NCBI RefSeq assembly: GCF_000270305.1
Contig: NC_015737.1
Location: 863,501 to 927,500, forward strand
Origin: Clostridium sp. SY8519
GTDB taxonomy: Bacteria > Bacillota > Clostridia > Lachnospirales > Lachnospiraceae
Direction of reading: 5' to 3'
DNA: 64,000 bases
Part shown: positions 26,581 through 34,790 of the stretch, in pieces
Layout: each line of letters starts with the position of its first letter
Position numbering within the stretch: the first letter of the stretch is position 1
The notes under the pieces: generated by a model
The model's database searches: none
Told to the model about the DNA's origin: nothing
The model's input: the letters and a program-made list of their open reading frames with translations, nothing else
Position numbers and translations under genes: made by a program

Positions 26581-28233
26581 TTACCGTGTTTTTGCCGATT
26601 TCGACTTCGCATATTTGGTGCTGTATTTCTTTCCGCCGATTTTCGTGTTTGCCTTTACGGTTACTTTTACTTTTTTCCTGGATTTTGCTTTCAGCGTCAG
26701 CTTCGTGCTCTTGATGGTTTTATATTTCCATTTCTTTGCTTTGCCGACTTTATAAGCAACCGTATAACTCTTGGCGCCCTTCACTTTTTTAAAGGTTACT
26801 TTTACCGCTTTTTTCTTTCCCTTTACTTTCAGACCGCCGACTTTTCTGGCCTTGAACGCACGGGCTGCCTTCTTTTCCGCTGCTTTTTTCTTTGCTGCGG
26901 CTGCTTTCTTTGCTGCGGCTGCCTTCTTTGCCTCTTCCGCTTTCTTTGCTGCGGCTGCTTTTTCGATGGCGTCTTTCACGTGTGACACATAGATCTGCTG
27001 AACTTCCGAAATTTCTCCCAGTCCGTTGATCTGCGGCATCACGGCAAATCCTTTATTTATAAATCCGGTCTTCCAGGAATCCTCATCATCCCCAGCCATA
27101 TCATTATTGGCATGGTCGCCGGCTACCACCATCAGCGGGCGAAGCACCACATTTTTATACTTCTTGTCGTCCTGTACTTTTTTGATTGTGTTTTCCAGAG
27201 ACGTGGATTCCGGCTCTCCTTCTACCGTTCCTACAAACACGTTTTTGTATCCCAGGGAATCATATACCTGCTGCATTACTGTGTAAGTGGCTTTCGCCTC
27301 GTGGCTGGTGCCGTGCCCCATAAAGACAAAGGCCGTATCTTTTGCATCGCTGACAGACTGAAAACCTGCCGACTTTGCCGCTGCAGAAGCTATATTCTGT
27401 GCCACTGCCTTTCGGTCCGCGTCTGTATTCAGCAGCGGTTTGGCAATCGTCACTGTCATGGATCCTTTATTGTCCTTCACGTCATTCACCAGAAGATCAT
27501 ACTCGGTACCGCTCATCAGAGTCGTCGGCTGAATAATCACTTCTTTTACCCCGGCTTTCTTTGCCTGCTCCAGGGACTCCCGAATCGTATTGATGTGTTC
27601 CTCATCTCTTGCCAGGATGTGGTTGATAATTACCTGAGAAGTAAATGCCCGTCTGACATCATACTTCGGATACGCTTTGGTGATGGCCTTCTCAATTCCG
27701 CCGATGGTCTTGATCCGGCTGTCCGTATAGCTGGTGCCGAAACTTGCTACAATGATCTCCTTGTCCTTGGTCGGCGCTGTATTTAACGGGTTGTCTTTCG
27801 ACGCGTCCCCGGTGCTTACAAAGTAATCTGCTCCGCCTGCGCCCGGATATTCATAACCTTCCGGTATCTCCGGTACAGCAGCTTTTTCTTCTTCGGAAAG
27901 CTGATTGTAGGCATATTTGGCCAATTTAGCCATTTTCTCTGTAATGACCTGCTGGGCCTTCTGTTCCGCCGGTGTTTTTTTCGGATGAATATAGATCTCC
28001 CCGATCAAGCCGGCTACCAGCATCGGGCAGTTGTTCTCATTAATATATTTTTTTCCGTCCTGCTCCGTCATAGCCGCAATCTTTCCGGTAATTTTCTTCA
28101 CATTCGCCGCTGTAATCTCTGTCTTCTGCTCCTTATCGATTACGGGTTGCCCCGCTGCCATCGCCGGCACCCCAAAAGATGTAGCCATCACCGATGCTGC
28201 CAGAATTACAGTAAGCGCTTTTTTGAACTTCAT
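26581..28233 (-). CDS. cbiK: Exported CbiK-type sirohydrochlorin cobaltochelatase with FN3-like tail
   Basis: 550 residues. A signal peptide (about 1-27, ending PAMAAG) precedes an unassigned helical region (about 30-150). The CbiK domain (about 156-420) shows EIIVASFGTSYTDSR, IIQPTTLMSGTEYDLL, FMGHGTSHEA (metal-binding His) and AGDHANNDMAGDDEDSW, hallmarks of anaerobic cobaltochelatases. CbiK proteins normally insert Co2+ into sirohydrochlorin in the cytoplasm; a periplasmic, heme-binding relative is known in Desulfovibrio. Here an (A)KK-rich linker and a very basic FN3-like domain (about 456-550) follow. GGAGGAGA precedes the ATG at 28233. It is the first gene after the cobalamin riboswitch. 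Confidence 0.88.
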   Translation of the reverse strand: MKFKKALTVILAASVMATSFGVPAMAAGQPVIDKEQKTEITAANVKKITGKIAAMTEQDGKKYINENNCPMLVAGLIGEIYIHPKKTPAEQKAQQVITEKMAKLAKYAYNQLSEEEKAAVPEIPEGYEYPGAGGADYFVSTGDASKDNPLNTAPTKDKEIIVASFGTSYTDSRIKTIGGIEKAITKAYPKYDVRRAFTSQVIINHILARDEEHINTIRESLEQAKKAGVKEVIIQPTTLMSGTEYDLLVNDVKDNKGSMTVTIAKPLLNTDADRKAVAQNIASAAAKSAGFQSVSDAKDTAFVFMGHGTSHEAKATYTVMQQVYDSLGYKNVFVGTVEGEPESTSLENTIKKVQDDKKYKNVVLRPLMVVAGDHANNDMAGDDEDSWKTGFINKGFAVMPQINGLGEISEVQQIYVSHVKDAIEKAAAAKKAEEAKKAAAAKKAAAAKKKAAEKKAARAFKARKVGGLKVKGKKKAVKVTFKKVKGAKSYTVAYKVGKAKKWKYKTIKSTKLTLKAKSRKKVKVTVKANTKIGGKKYSTKYAKSKSAKTR

Positions 28234-28534
28234 GATCTCTCCTCCATTTTCCCTGATGCAATACCTGCAGTTATCCATCAAAACCAACCCCCGGCCGGTC
28301 TGGTATCCGTCCCTAACCCCCGGCTGACACGAAACCTGCGCAGACAGGCTCCGCCGCTGGACGGCCCAAGTCCGCCTGATCCTATGTTATAAAAGAGCTT
28401 CAGCAAAGGCTCTTATAACATAAAAACACCCTCCTTCCGGCTGGAATTCAGGTGTGCAGAAAACGTCTGCCGATCAGACACCGCTGACGGCAAACTTATG
28501 GCACACTTTTCCGAAAATACGCCATGTTCTTTTC
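28234..28534 (-). other. Leader between riboswitch and cbiK
   Basis: About 300 bases with no gene. It contains a palindrome at 28383-28422 (TATGTTATA...TATAACATA around AGAGC/GCTCT), which may be part of the riboswitch expression platform or a mobile hairpin. No T-tract follows it on the minus strand, so control may act at translation or by a more distant terminator. Confidence 0.5.
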
Positions 28535-28740
28535 CATCCAGCAGGTTTCCTGGCTTACAGATCTCTGCGCACCTGACCCTTCTCAAAGAAACAAGCCACA
28601 GACATGTCATGTGACAGACTTCCTTCAATGGGATCCCTCAGGTGTGCTCCCTGTTTACAGTGGTCGGACCGTCCGGGATTCTCACCCGGTTCCCTATTAT
28701 CCGCCGCCCTTAGAGCAGCGGCACTGGTCGGACATTAAGT
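28535..28740 (-). promoter_or_regulatory. Cobalamin (B12) riboswitch
   Basis: On the minus strand the conserved core reads GGGAACCGGGTGAGAATCCC, then a GACGGTCC segment, CCACTGT, and at the 3' end the B12 box GCCAGGAAACCTGC (complement of about 28541-28554). This arrangement is diagnostic of the cobalamin riboswitch, which binds adenosyl- or other cobalamins and shuts off expression. It lies about 300 bases upstream of the exported CbiK gene and in the same direction as the whole tetrapyrrole operon, tying that operon to cobalamin status. Confidence 0.95.
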
Positions 28741-28911
28741 TTTGATTCGTATAATAAAATATTATCATCTGCACCATGCAGAGTCAACAAATGCGGCGGC
28801 TTTTTCTTCCGCTTTCGTATGCCGATTCTGCATAGTGCGATTCCTATATCTTTATCTGTTTCTTTTTTCCTGCTGTATCAAACAGAGCAGCATAGAACTC
28901 ATTTTCACTTC

Positions 28912-29758
28912 TCAGCTTCTTTTCTTAATAATACCTGCTCCCAGCAGCGCCGCAGCCAGAATCAAGGCGATCCTGCCCAGCATCCATGCTCTGGTTCCGG
29001 GTCCGCCGGCTTCCGGCAGCACATAAGCCGTTGTATTGTAAAAGGTCATTGCTCCATCCAGCTTTTTCCAGCTGCTGTCATAATAAGTAATCGTACTTTG
29101 CAGGTCAGAGGAAATCTCAATTTTCACATAATAGACGGATTTGTCATATGCAATATGCTCTTCTTTTCCCTGCTGCTCCGTCAGTTTATAATAATAGGTT
29201 CCCGGCGACAGTTTCGGAATGGCAAAGGAAATTTTTCCGTCTGCGTCATTTTTTGCAGATACCGCCGACGCTCCGCTCAGCATATCGCCGTTCCGATCCA
29301 CCGGAACCGCCTGGAAGGTAAATGCTCCGTCTGTCAGCGTACCGCCCAGCAGGACCTTCCTGGCGCGAATTTCGGCGGCTGTCGTTTCTGTCAGCGTATT
29401 GGTCAGCGTATAATGCGCCTCCGAAACCGTGATGTCCCTGGCATCCTGATGTGTGGTCACCGAATGCAGCGCGTAAGCCGCAATCTTTGTTCCCCCAGAA
29501 GTATCGGAACCGAAGTTTTCCATCAGATACCGGTTGTATCCGTCGGTTTCCATTCCAGGGCATTGCATCCGTCTTTCTGTGCTTTTCCGCTGTCACACTT
29601 TGTCCGGACGGCTCCGACGAAGCCGCGGCATCTGCCGACGGCACAGCAACCGCCAGTACCAGAAGAAGCATGGCGCAGCAGATGCTCAGCATTCCGGCGG
29701 CCTTCCCTTTCTGCCATAACCGGAAGTGTTTTCCCCTGTTTCTTCGTATGTGATTCAC
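28912..29758 (-). pseudogene. Frameshifted sortase-anchored pilin-like protein
   Basis: A signal-peptide frame starts at GTG 29758 (AGGGG upstream; hydrophobic MLSICCAMLLLVLAVAVPSA). The rest of the protein lies in the +1 frame from about 29592 to 28912: a Spy0128-like pilin isopeptide domain (KVLLGGTLTDGAFTFQAVPVD, GKISFAIPKLSPGTYYYKLTE, VYYVKIEIS), then the sorting signal LPEAGGPGTR, a hydrophobic segment and KKRS. In the pilin frame a stop at 29593-29595 blocks readthrough from upstream. A single-base indel near 29,560-29,600 is the simplest explanation. No sortase gene is nearby, and the protein is shorter than family pilins. Confidence 0.75.
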
Positions 29759-29785
29759 TTCATCATCCCCTTTTGGATCCTGCAC

Positions 29786-30022
29786 ACTTTGCCATTTTTA
29801 TCATAATATAACATAGAATCAAACTTTTTTGAATTAGTCAAACAAAAAGTATGCTACTTCTTATTGTCATTACTTTTTGTTTTCAACCGCAAACAATTCC
29901 ATGTTAGACATTTCCGGACATCCGCCTATAATAGAGTCAACAAAAAGAAATTCACAAATACAGGTTTCATCTTATTTGTTATTTCCTGAAAATAAACAAT
30001 TTCAGAGAAAGGGGTTTTTACT
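29786..30022. other. Intergenic region
   Basis: AT-rich divergent spacer of 237 bases between the pilin relic and an 82-aa gene. It presumably holds both promoters; no clear consensus pair was chosen. Confidence 0.4.
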
Positions 30023-30271
30023 ATGAAAAACACAAGAACACAAGGTATCGTTGAATTAATTCTCGCTGCAGTCGCAGCACTGTTTCCGCTGATCTTCCGT
30101 TTCAGCTTTGATCTGACACTGGCAAATCCGGGCTTTAATGTACTGGTAGCTGTCTGCCTCCTGATCGCAGCCGTACTGGCCAGGGTCGCTGTCGACACAC
30201 TGACCGGAACTTTCCACAGACCGACACCGGAGCATCAGCATCACCTGTCCGGACGCAGCAGTCTCGCGTAA
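30023..30271 (+). CDS. Small membrane protein
   Basis: 82 residues with two hydrophobic helices (about 9-26 and 38-55) and a short histidine-rich C-terminal tail (HRPTPEHQHH), which might bind metal. AAAGGGG seven to eight bases before the ATG, and a strong terminator about 80 bases after the stop, show a real monocistronic gene. Family not recognised. Confidence 0.6.
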   Translation: MKNTRTQGIVELILAAVAALFPLIFRFSFDLTLANPGFNVLVAVCLLIAAVLARVAVDTLTGTFHRPTPEHQHHLSGRSSLA

Positions 30272-30348
30272 GCGCGGAACCGATGCAGCAGGCAAACGGA
30301 ACGCCGATGCCGGATCCACGGATCCGCGCAAAGGATTTCCCATTTCGG

Positions 30349-30395
30349 AAGAAAGGGCACAGCCGGGTATCTCCTCGGCTGTGCCCTTTCTTTTT
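30349..30395 (+). terminator. Terminator after the 82-aa gene
   Basis: Stem GAAAGGGCACAGCCG/CGGCTGTGCCCTTTC with a loop of about ten bases, followed by TTTTTCT. Confidence 0.92.
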
Positions 30396-30582
30396 CTCGT
30401 TCCTGTTTTTTCTGAATGTTATCGAGAAAATGCATCATACGCAAACAAAAGATATGCATTTTCGCAGATGACAAACAACTATTTTTTTATATAATAATTG
30501 TATAAATATACTCCTTTGTACACAAAACGAATGGAACACGCACCGGTACTTGTCGTTTTTCAAAGTAAAGGCGGTGGTAAAA
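30396..30582. other. AT-rich promoter region of the 303-aa gene
   Basis: Contains runs such as TTTTTTATATAATAATTGTATAAATATACT split across 30481-30511. A promoter here is likely, but its exact boxes are ambiguous. The start of the next gene is chosen at 30583. Confidence 0.4.
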
Positions 30583-31494
30583 ATGAAGAAAAAGAACCTG
30601 TTTGCCGTCACGCTCTGTCTGATTCTCACGGCAGCCTGCTGCATCCCGGCGTTTGCCGCGGAAACCCGGCAGGAAAAAACCTGTTTTACCATGTCAAAGG
30701 AAGATCGGGAAGGGATCCTGTCCGCTGAAAAAGCTATTTTATCGGATGCCAATGCCATATTGGAAGCGGAAGACGCTTCCGCCAGCCCGGTGAAGAAACT
30801 GAGCCTGGATGAATTTGTAAAAGTATACACAAATACGGACGTTTTTTCCCTGAAGGATGATTCCGCAGGCAGTCTGCAGCAGCTGCTGAAAGCTTCTGAC
30901 GCTGAGAATCATTATATTTATGAAGTGATCTTACATTCCGGGAAAACCAGCCTGGAAGTATGTCTGGAGAAGGGAAAGCCACTGACAGACAGCGAGAAAG
31001 AAAACCTGACAGACAAGGAAATCAAAGACTTTCAGCATAAAATCGGCACCTGGTACTGCACTTCTGTAACGGTCCATCCGGATCCTGTGATCACCGAAAC
31101 CGTGAAACAGGCCGCTGATTCCGTAAACGGCGATCTGATTGCTGTCGATTCCCTCCCGGGGCTGCACGGCGCCCTCGCAGTCTCTGTGGAACACGGGAAA
31201 GCCACGAAGCTTTTTCCATTATCCGGAACGCTGGTATCCTATGATGCAATCAAGGATGCTGTTGATCAAAAGCTGATCACAAAGACAAACACCGGTTACA
31301 GCTACAGCAAAATCAAGACTCTTGCGAACGCCGACTACCGGAATGTGTCTTCGGAACAGTCCGGCGGCGGGACAGATGCTGCTTCCGGCAGATCCGCTTT
31401 TCTCCCGGGAATAACTGCCGGTATCCTGTGCGCGGCAGGCGTTATCGTCGTACTGGTACTCTGGAAAACGAGGAAACAGAAGGGCGCACGGTAA
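30583..31494 (+). CDS. Exported protein with C-terminal membrane anchor, unknown function
   Basis: 303 residues. Signal peptide (about 1-24, ending AFAAE), an acidic body of about 230 residues with no recognised domain (SKEDREGILSAEKAILSDANAIL, then DYRNVSSEQSGGG), and a C-terminal hydrophobic helix (about 275-295, ITAGILCAAGVIVVLVLW) followed by KTRKQKGAR, giving an anchored extracellular protein. The ATG at 30583 is preferred over 30550 because the signal peptide starts there and GGTGG precedes it. It stands alone between promoter-rich DNA and aspS. Confidence 0.65.
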   Translation: MKKKNLFAVTLCLILTAACCIPAFAAETRQEKTCFTMSKEDREGILSAEKAILSDANAILEAEDASASPVKKLSLDEFVKVYTNTDVFSLKDDSAGSLQQLLKASDAENHYIYEVILHSGKTSLEVCLEKGKPLTDSEKENLTDKEIKDFQHKIGTWYCTSVTVHPDPVITETVKQAADSVNGDLIAVDSLPGLHGALAVSVEHGKATKLFPLSGTLVSYDAIKDAVDQKLITKTNTGYSYSKIKTLANADYRNVSSEQSGGGTDAASGRSAFLPGITAGILCAAGVIVVLVLWKTRKQKGAR

Positions 31495-31708
31495 AAAGCT
31501 TCCGGAAATTCTCCGGAAAACGGAAGATCCGTCATTCAAACAGGAAAAAGAAAAGGAGCCCTTCCTCTGTGGATGGCTCCTTTCCGGGGATCTGGGGCAG
31601 AAACAGATCCCTTTTTTCTATTACAAATCTTTTTTTCTGTACAGATCCCACTTTTGCTGTTACAGATCGATGCATACAGATCTCTGCAGGCTCTTTCTTC
31701 GCAGCGAA

Positions 31709-33526
31709 TCAGTTTTCTTCCGGCTTTGTCTCTGCCGGATCCACATCCGGGCAGATTTCCAGCCCCAGCTCCTGCAGCTGTTTTTCATCGACTACATTCG
31801 GCGCTTCACACATCAGATCAGACGCGTCTTTTACCTTCGGGAACGCGATGACATCCCGGATGGAATCCGCGTGTACCATATGCATCACCATACGGTCCAG
31901 TCCGTAGGCCAAACCTGCATGGGGCGGCACTCCGTACCGGAAGGCGTTTAACAGGAAGCCGAACTGCTCCCATGCCCGCTCTTTGGTGAATCCCAGCACC
32001 TCAAACATTTTCTCCTGGATATCATTCTGATGGATACGCACGCTTCCGCCGCCCAGTTCGGTTCCGTTTAATACGATATCATAGGCCACGGCCCGCACGC
32101 TGCCCGGATCGGTATCTACTTTCGGCCAGTCTTCTTCCATCGGCATGGTAAACGGATGGTGCATTGCCAGGTAGCGGTTCTCCTCATCAGACCACTCCAG
32201 CAGCGGGAATTCCGTCACCCAGAGGAAATGGTACTGATCCGGATCCATCAGACCCAGTTCTTCCCCCATCTTCAGGCGCAGCGCTCCAAGCACTTCCCAT
32301 ACAATCTTATTCCGGTCCGCGGCAAACAGCAGAAGATCGCCGGCCTGTCCCTTCATAGCCTGAATCAGCTGCTGCATTTCCTCTTCTGTCATGAATTTGG
32401 AGAAAGAGGATTTCACGCTGCCGTCGGACTTCAGCTGAATGTAAGCCAGTCCTTTGGCGCCGTAGCCTTTGGCAAATTCCACCAGCTTGTCGATCTGCTT
32501 GCGTCCCAGATCGCCCTTGCCGGGCACCGCGATGCCGCGTACGCTGCCGCCGGCCTCCAGCGCGCCGGTGAACACGCCGAATCCGCAGCCCCGTACCACG
32601 TCGGAGACATCGGTCAGTTCCATGCCAAAACGGGTATCCGGCTTGTCGGAACCGTAGCGGTCCATAGCCTCCTGCCAGGTCATCCGCGGGAACGGAATCG
32701 GAACCTCTACGCCGATGGCCTCTTTGAAGACATACTGCAGCAGACGTTCGTTCACATCCATGACGTCTTCTTCATTGACAAAGGAAAGCTCCATATCCAC
32801 CTGGGTAAATTCCGGCTGCCGGTCTGCCCGCAGATCCTCGTCCCGGAAGCACTTGGTGATCTGCAGATACCGGTCATACCCGGAGCACATCAGCAGCTGC
32901 TTAAACAGCTGGGGAGACTGGGGCAGCGCATAGAAATTGCCCGGATGCACACGGCTCGGCACCAGGTAGTCCCGGGCGCCTTCCGGTGTGGACTTGGTCA
33001 GCATGGGAGTCTCAATCTCCAGGAAGCCTTCCTGCATCATAAACTGGCGGATCAGAAAGGTCACCTTGCTGCGCAGCATCAGATTCCTCTGGATATCCGG
33101 CCGGCGCAGATCCAGGTAACGGTATTTTAAGCGCAGTTCATCCTTGGTCTGGAGATTCTCTTCAATCGGAAACGGCGGTGTCTCTGACTCCGACAGGATG
33201 CGCAGGGTCTTTGCGATCACTTCGATTCCGCCGGTTTTCAGATTTTCATTCACTGCGGCGGAACGCTTCTGCACCTGGCCTTCCACCGCGATTACAAACT
33301 CATTGCGCAGGGTATAGGCTTTCTGAAAGCCCTCTGCGCCTACGCTGTTTTCATCAAATACAATCTGCAGAAGCCCGGAACGGTCTCTCAGATCCACAAA
33401 AATCAAAGCGCCGAGATTTCTCCGTTTCTGCACCCAGCCCATCACGGTGACTGTTTCGCCGATATTGGCTTCGGATACTTCTGTACATCTATGGGATCTG
33501 TGCAATCCCCGCATGGATTCTGCCAT
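31709..33526 (-). CDS. aspS: Aspartyl-tRNA synthetase
   Basis: 605 residues, normal for the bacterial type. An OB-fold anticodon domain (about 15-110; GWVQKRRNLGALIFVDLRDRSG) precedes the class II core, with FLEIETPMLTKSTPEGARDYLV, a bacterial GAD insert (KPDTRFGMELTDVSDV), RDEDLRADRQPEFTQVDMELSF and the motif 3 GLAYGLDRMVM. It charges tRNA-Asp in the cytoplasm. The ATG at 33526, six bases after AGGAGG, is preferred over upstream codons. It follows hisS by 13 bases at the end of the relA-hemZ-hisS-aspS cluster. Confidence 0.96.
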   Translation of the reverse strand: MAESMRGLHRSHRCTEVSEANIGETVTVMGWVQKRRNLGALIFVDLRDRSGLLQIVFDENSVGAEGFQKAYTLRNEFVIAVEGQVQKRSAAVNENLKTGGIEVIAKTLRILSESETPPFPIEENLQTKDELRLKYRYLDLRRPDIQRNLMLRSKVTFLIRQFMMQEGFLEIETPMLTKSTPEGARDYLVPSRVHPGNFYALPQSPQLFKQLLMCSGYDRYLQITKCFRDEDLRADRQPEFTQVDMELSFVNEEDVMDVNERLLQYVFKEAIGVEVPIPFPRMTWQEAMDRYGSDKPDTRFGMELTDVSDVVRGCGFGVFTGALEAGGSVRGIAVPGKGDLGRKQIDKLVEFAKGYGAKGLAYIQLKSDGSVKSSFSKFMTEEEMQQLIQAMKGQAGDLLLFAADRNKIVWEVLGALRLKMGEELGLMDPDQYHFLWVTEFPLLEWSDEENRYLAMHHPFTMPMEEDWPKVDTDPGSVRAVAYDIVLNGTELGGGSVRIHQNDIQEKMFEVLGFTKERAWEQFGFLLNAFRYGVPPHAGLAYGLDRMVMHMVHADSIRDVIAFPKVKDASDLMCEAPNVVDEKQLQELGLEICPDVDPAETKPEEN

Positions 33527-33539
33527 GGTCATCCTCCTG

Positions 33540-34790
33540 TCAGTCATTGAAAAATTCTACGATTTCCTGATAGCCCTGCTCGTTCAGCTGCTGTTTCTGG
33601 AATTTTTTATTTTTATTCATATGCACCATCAGCACCTGATTGCCGGCCGCCCGCTCCTTCTGTGCCTGGGCGATGACCTCTGTCAGACGCTCCGCCGGAT
33701 AATTTTTCTCAATCAGATAAGCCTTTTTCGTCCCCTGTGACGGCACCTGGAAATCATTCTCCAGAAGCAGCATGATAATCCGCTCAAATCCGATGGAAAA
33801 TCCGCAGGCCGGCACATCATGCCCGGTGAAATTGCCTACCATCCGGTCATAACGTCCGCCGCCGCCGCAGCTGCCGCCGAACTGGGGAATCGCGATTTCA
33901 AAGATGGTACCGGTGTAGTAAGACATGCCCCGCACCAGGGTCGGATCAAATACCATCCGGAACTCTGCCTGTCTGGCGGTCTCCACACTGGAAATAATCT
34001 CTTCCAGGCTCTGTACCACTTCCGCTTCCAGATAGTCTCCCAGGGCATCCTTCAGATACTGCAGTCCGTTGTCCGCCGCCTCAATGCCGCCAAACAGCTG
34101 TACATAGCGCGCGATGGCCGCCGGATCATAACCGGCCTGCTCCAGTTCCCGGGATACGCCCTCCAAGCCGATCTTGTCCATCTTGTCCAGAATAATGAAT
34201 ACGGTGTCGTAATCTTCCTCGGCAAATCCGCTGTATGCCGCCATGGCTTTCAGGATCCGGCGTTCGTTAATCCGGATCTCAAAATCCCGGAATCCGATGC
34301 GGCCCAGGGTGGTGGTGGTGGCCAGGATCAGCTCGATTTCCGCCAGATTGGTGGGTTCTCCCAGAATATCGATATCGCACTGCATGAACTGACGGTAACG
34401 GCCTCTCTGGGGACGGTCCGCTCTCCACACGTTGCCCATCTGCAGCGCTTTGAAGGGAGAGGGCAGGTCATTGGCATGGTTGGCATAATATCTGCACAGC
34501 GGAACGGTAAGGTCATAGCGCATACCGCAGTCTACCAGATCCATCTCTTCCTTTGCCTCCGCGAGTTTCAGCTTTTCTCCCCGTTTCAGCACTTTGAAGA
34601 TCAGTTTTTCATTTTCTCCGCCCTGCTTGCTGTTCAGATTGGCGATATTTTCCATACAGGGGGTCTCAATCTGTGTAAACCCAAATGACTGATAGGTCTC
34701 CGTTATGATATGCATGACATAATTACGGATCTCCATCTCCTTCGGCATGATATCTTTCATGCCGGTTACCGGCTTTTTCTTTAATGCCAT
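33540..34790 (-). CDS. hisS: Histidyl-tRNA synthetase
   Basis: 416 residues. Class II signatures GTKDI-like PVTGMKDIMP, motif 2 FRYERPQ equivalent VWRADRPQRGRYRQFMQCDIDI, and the His-specific LVRGMSYYTGTIFEI with GGSCGGGGRYD and GFERI (motif 3). The C-terminal anticodon-binding domain is present. It charges tRNA-His. Its ATG overlaps the end of hemZ by 10 bases, so translation is coupled. No T-box leader is seen, in keeping with its internal position in the operon. Confidence 0.95.
   Translation of the reverse strand: MALKKKPVTGMKDIMPKEMEIRNYVMHIITETYQSFGFTQIETPCMENIANLNSKQGGENEKLIFKVLKRGEKLKLAEAKEEMDLVDCGMRYDLTVPLCRYYANHANDLPSPFKALQMGNVWRADRPQRGRYRQFMQCDIDILGEPTNLAEIELILATTTTLGRIGFRDFEIRINERRILKAMAAYSGFAEEDYDTVFIILDKMDKIGLEGVSRELEQAGYDPAAIARYVQLFGGIEAADNGLQYLKDALGDYLEAEVVQSLEEIISSVETARQAEFRMVFDPTLVRGMSYYTGTIFEIAIPQFGGSCGGGGRYDRMVGNFTGHDVPACGFSIGFERIIMLLLENDFQVPSQGTKKAYLIEKNYPAERLTEVIAQAQKERAAGNQVLMVHMNKNKKFQKQQLNEQGYQEIVEFFND

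Noticed and set aside
32156..33130. 324-codon plus-strand frame opposite aspS
   Set aside because: aspS is fully supported; the frame has no recognisable domain.
33540..34790. T-box leader for hisS or aspS
   Set aside because: Both genes are internal to an operon with 10-base overlap or 13-base gap; there is no room for a leader.
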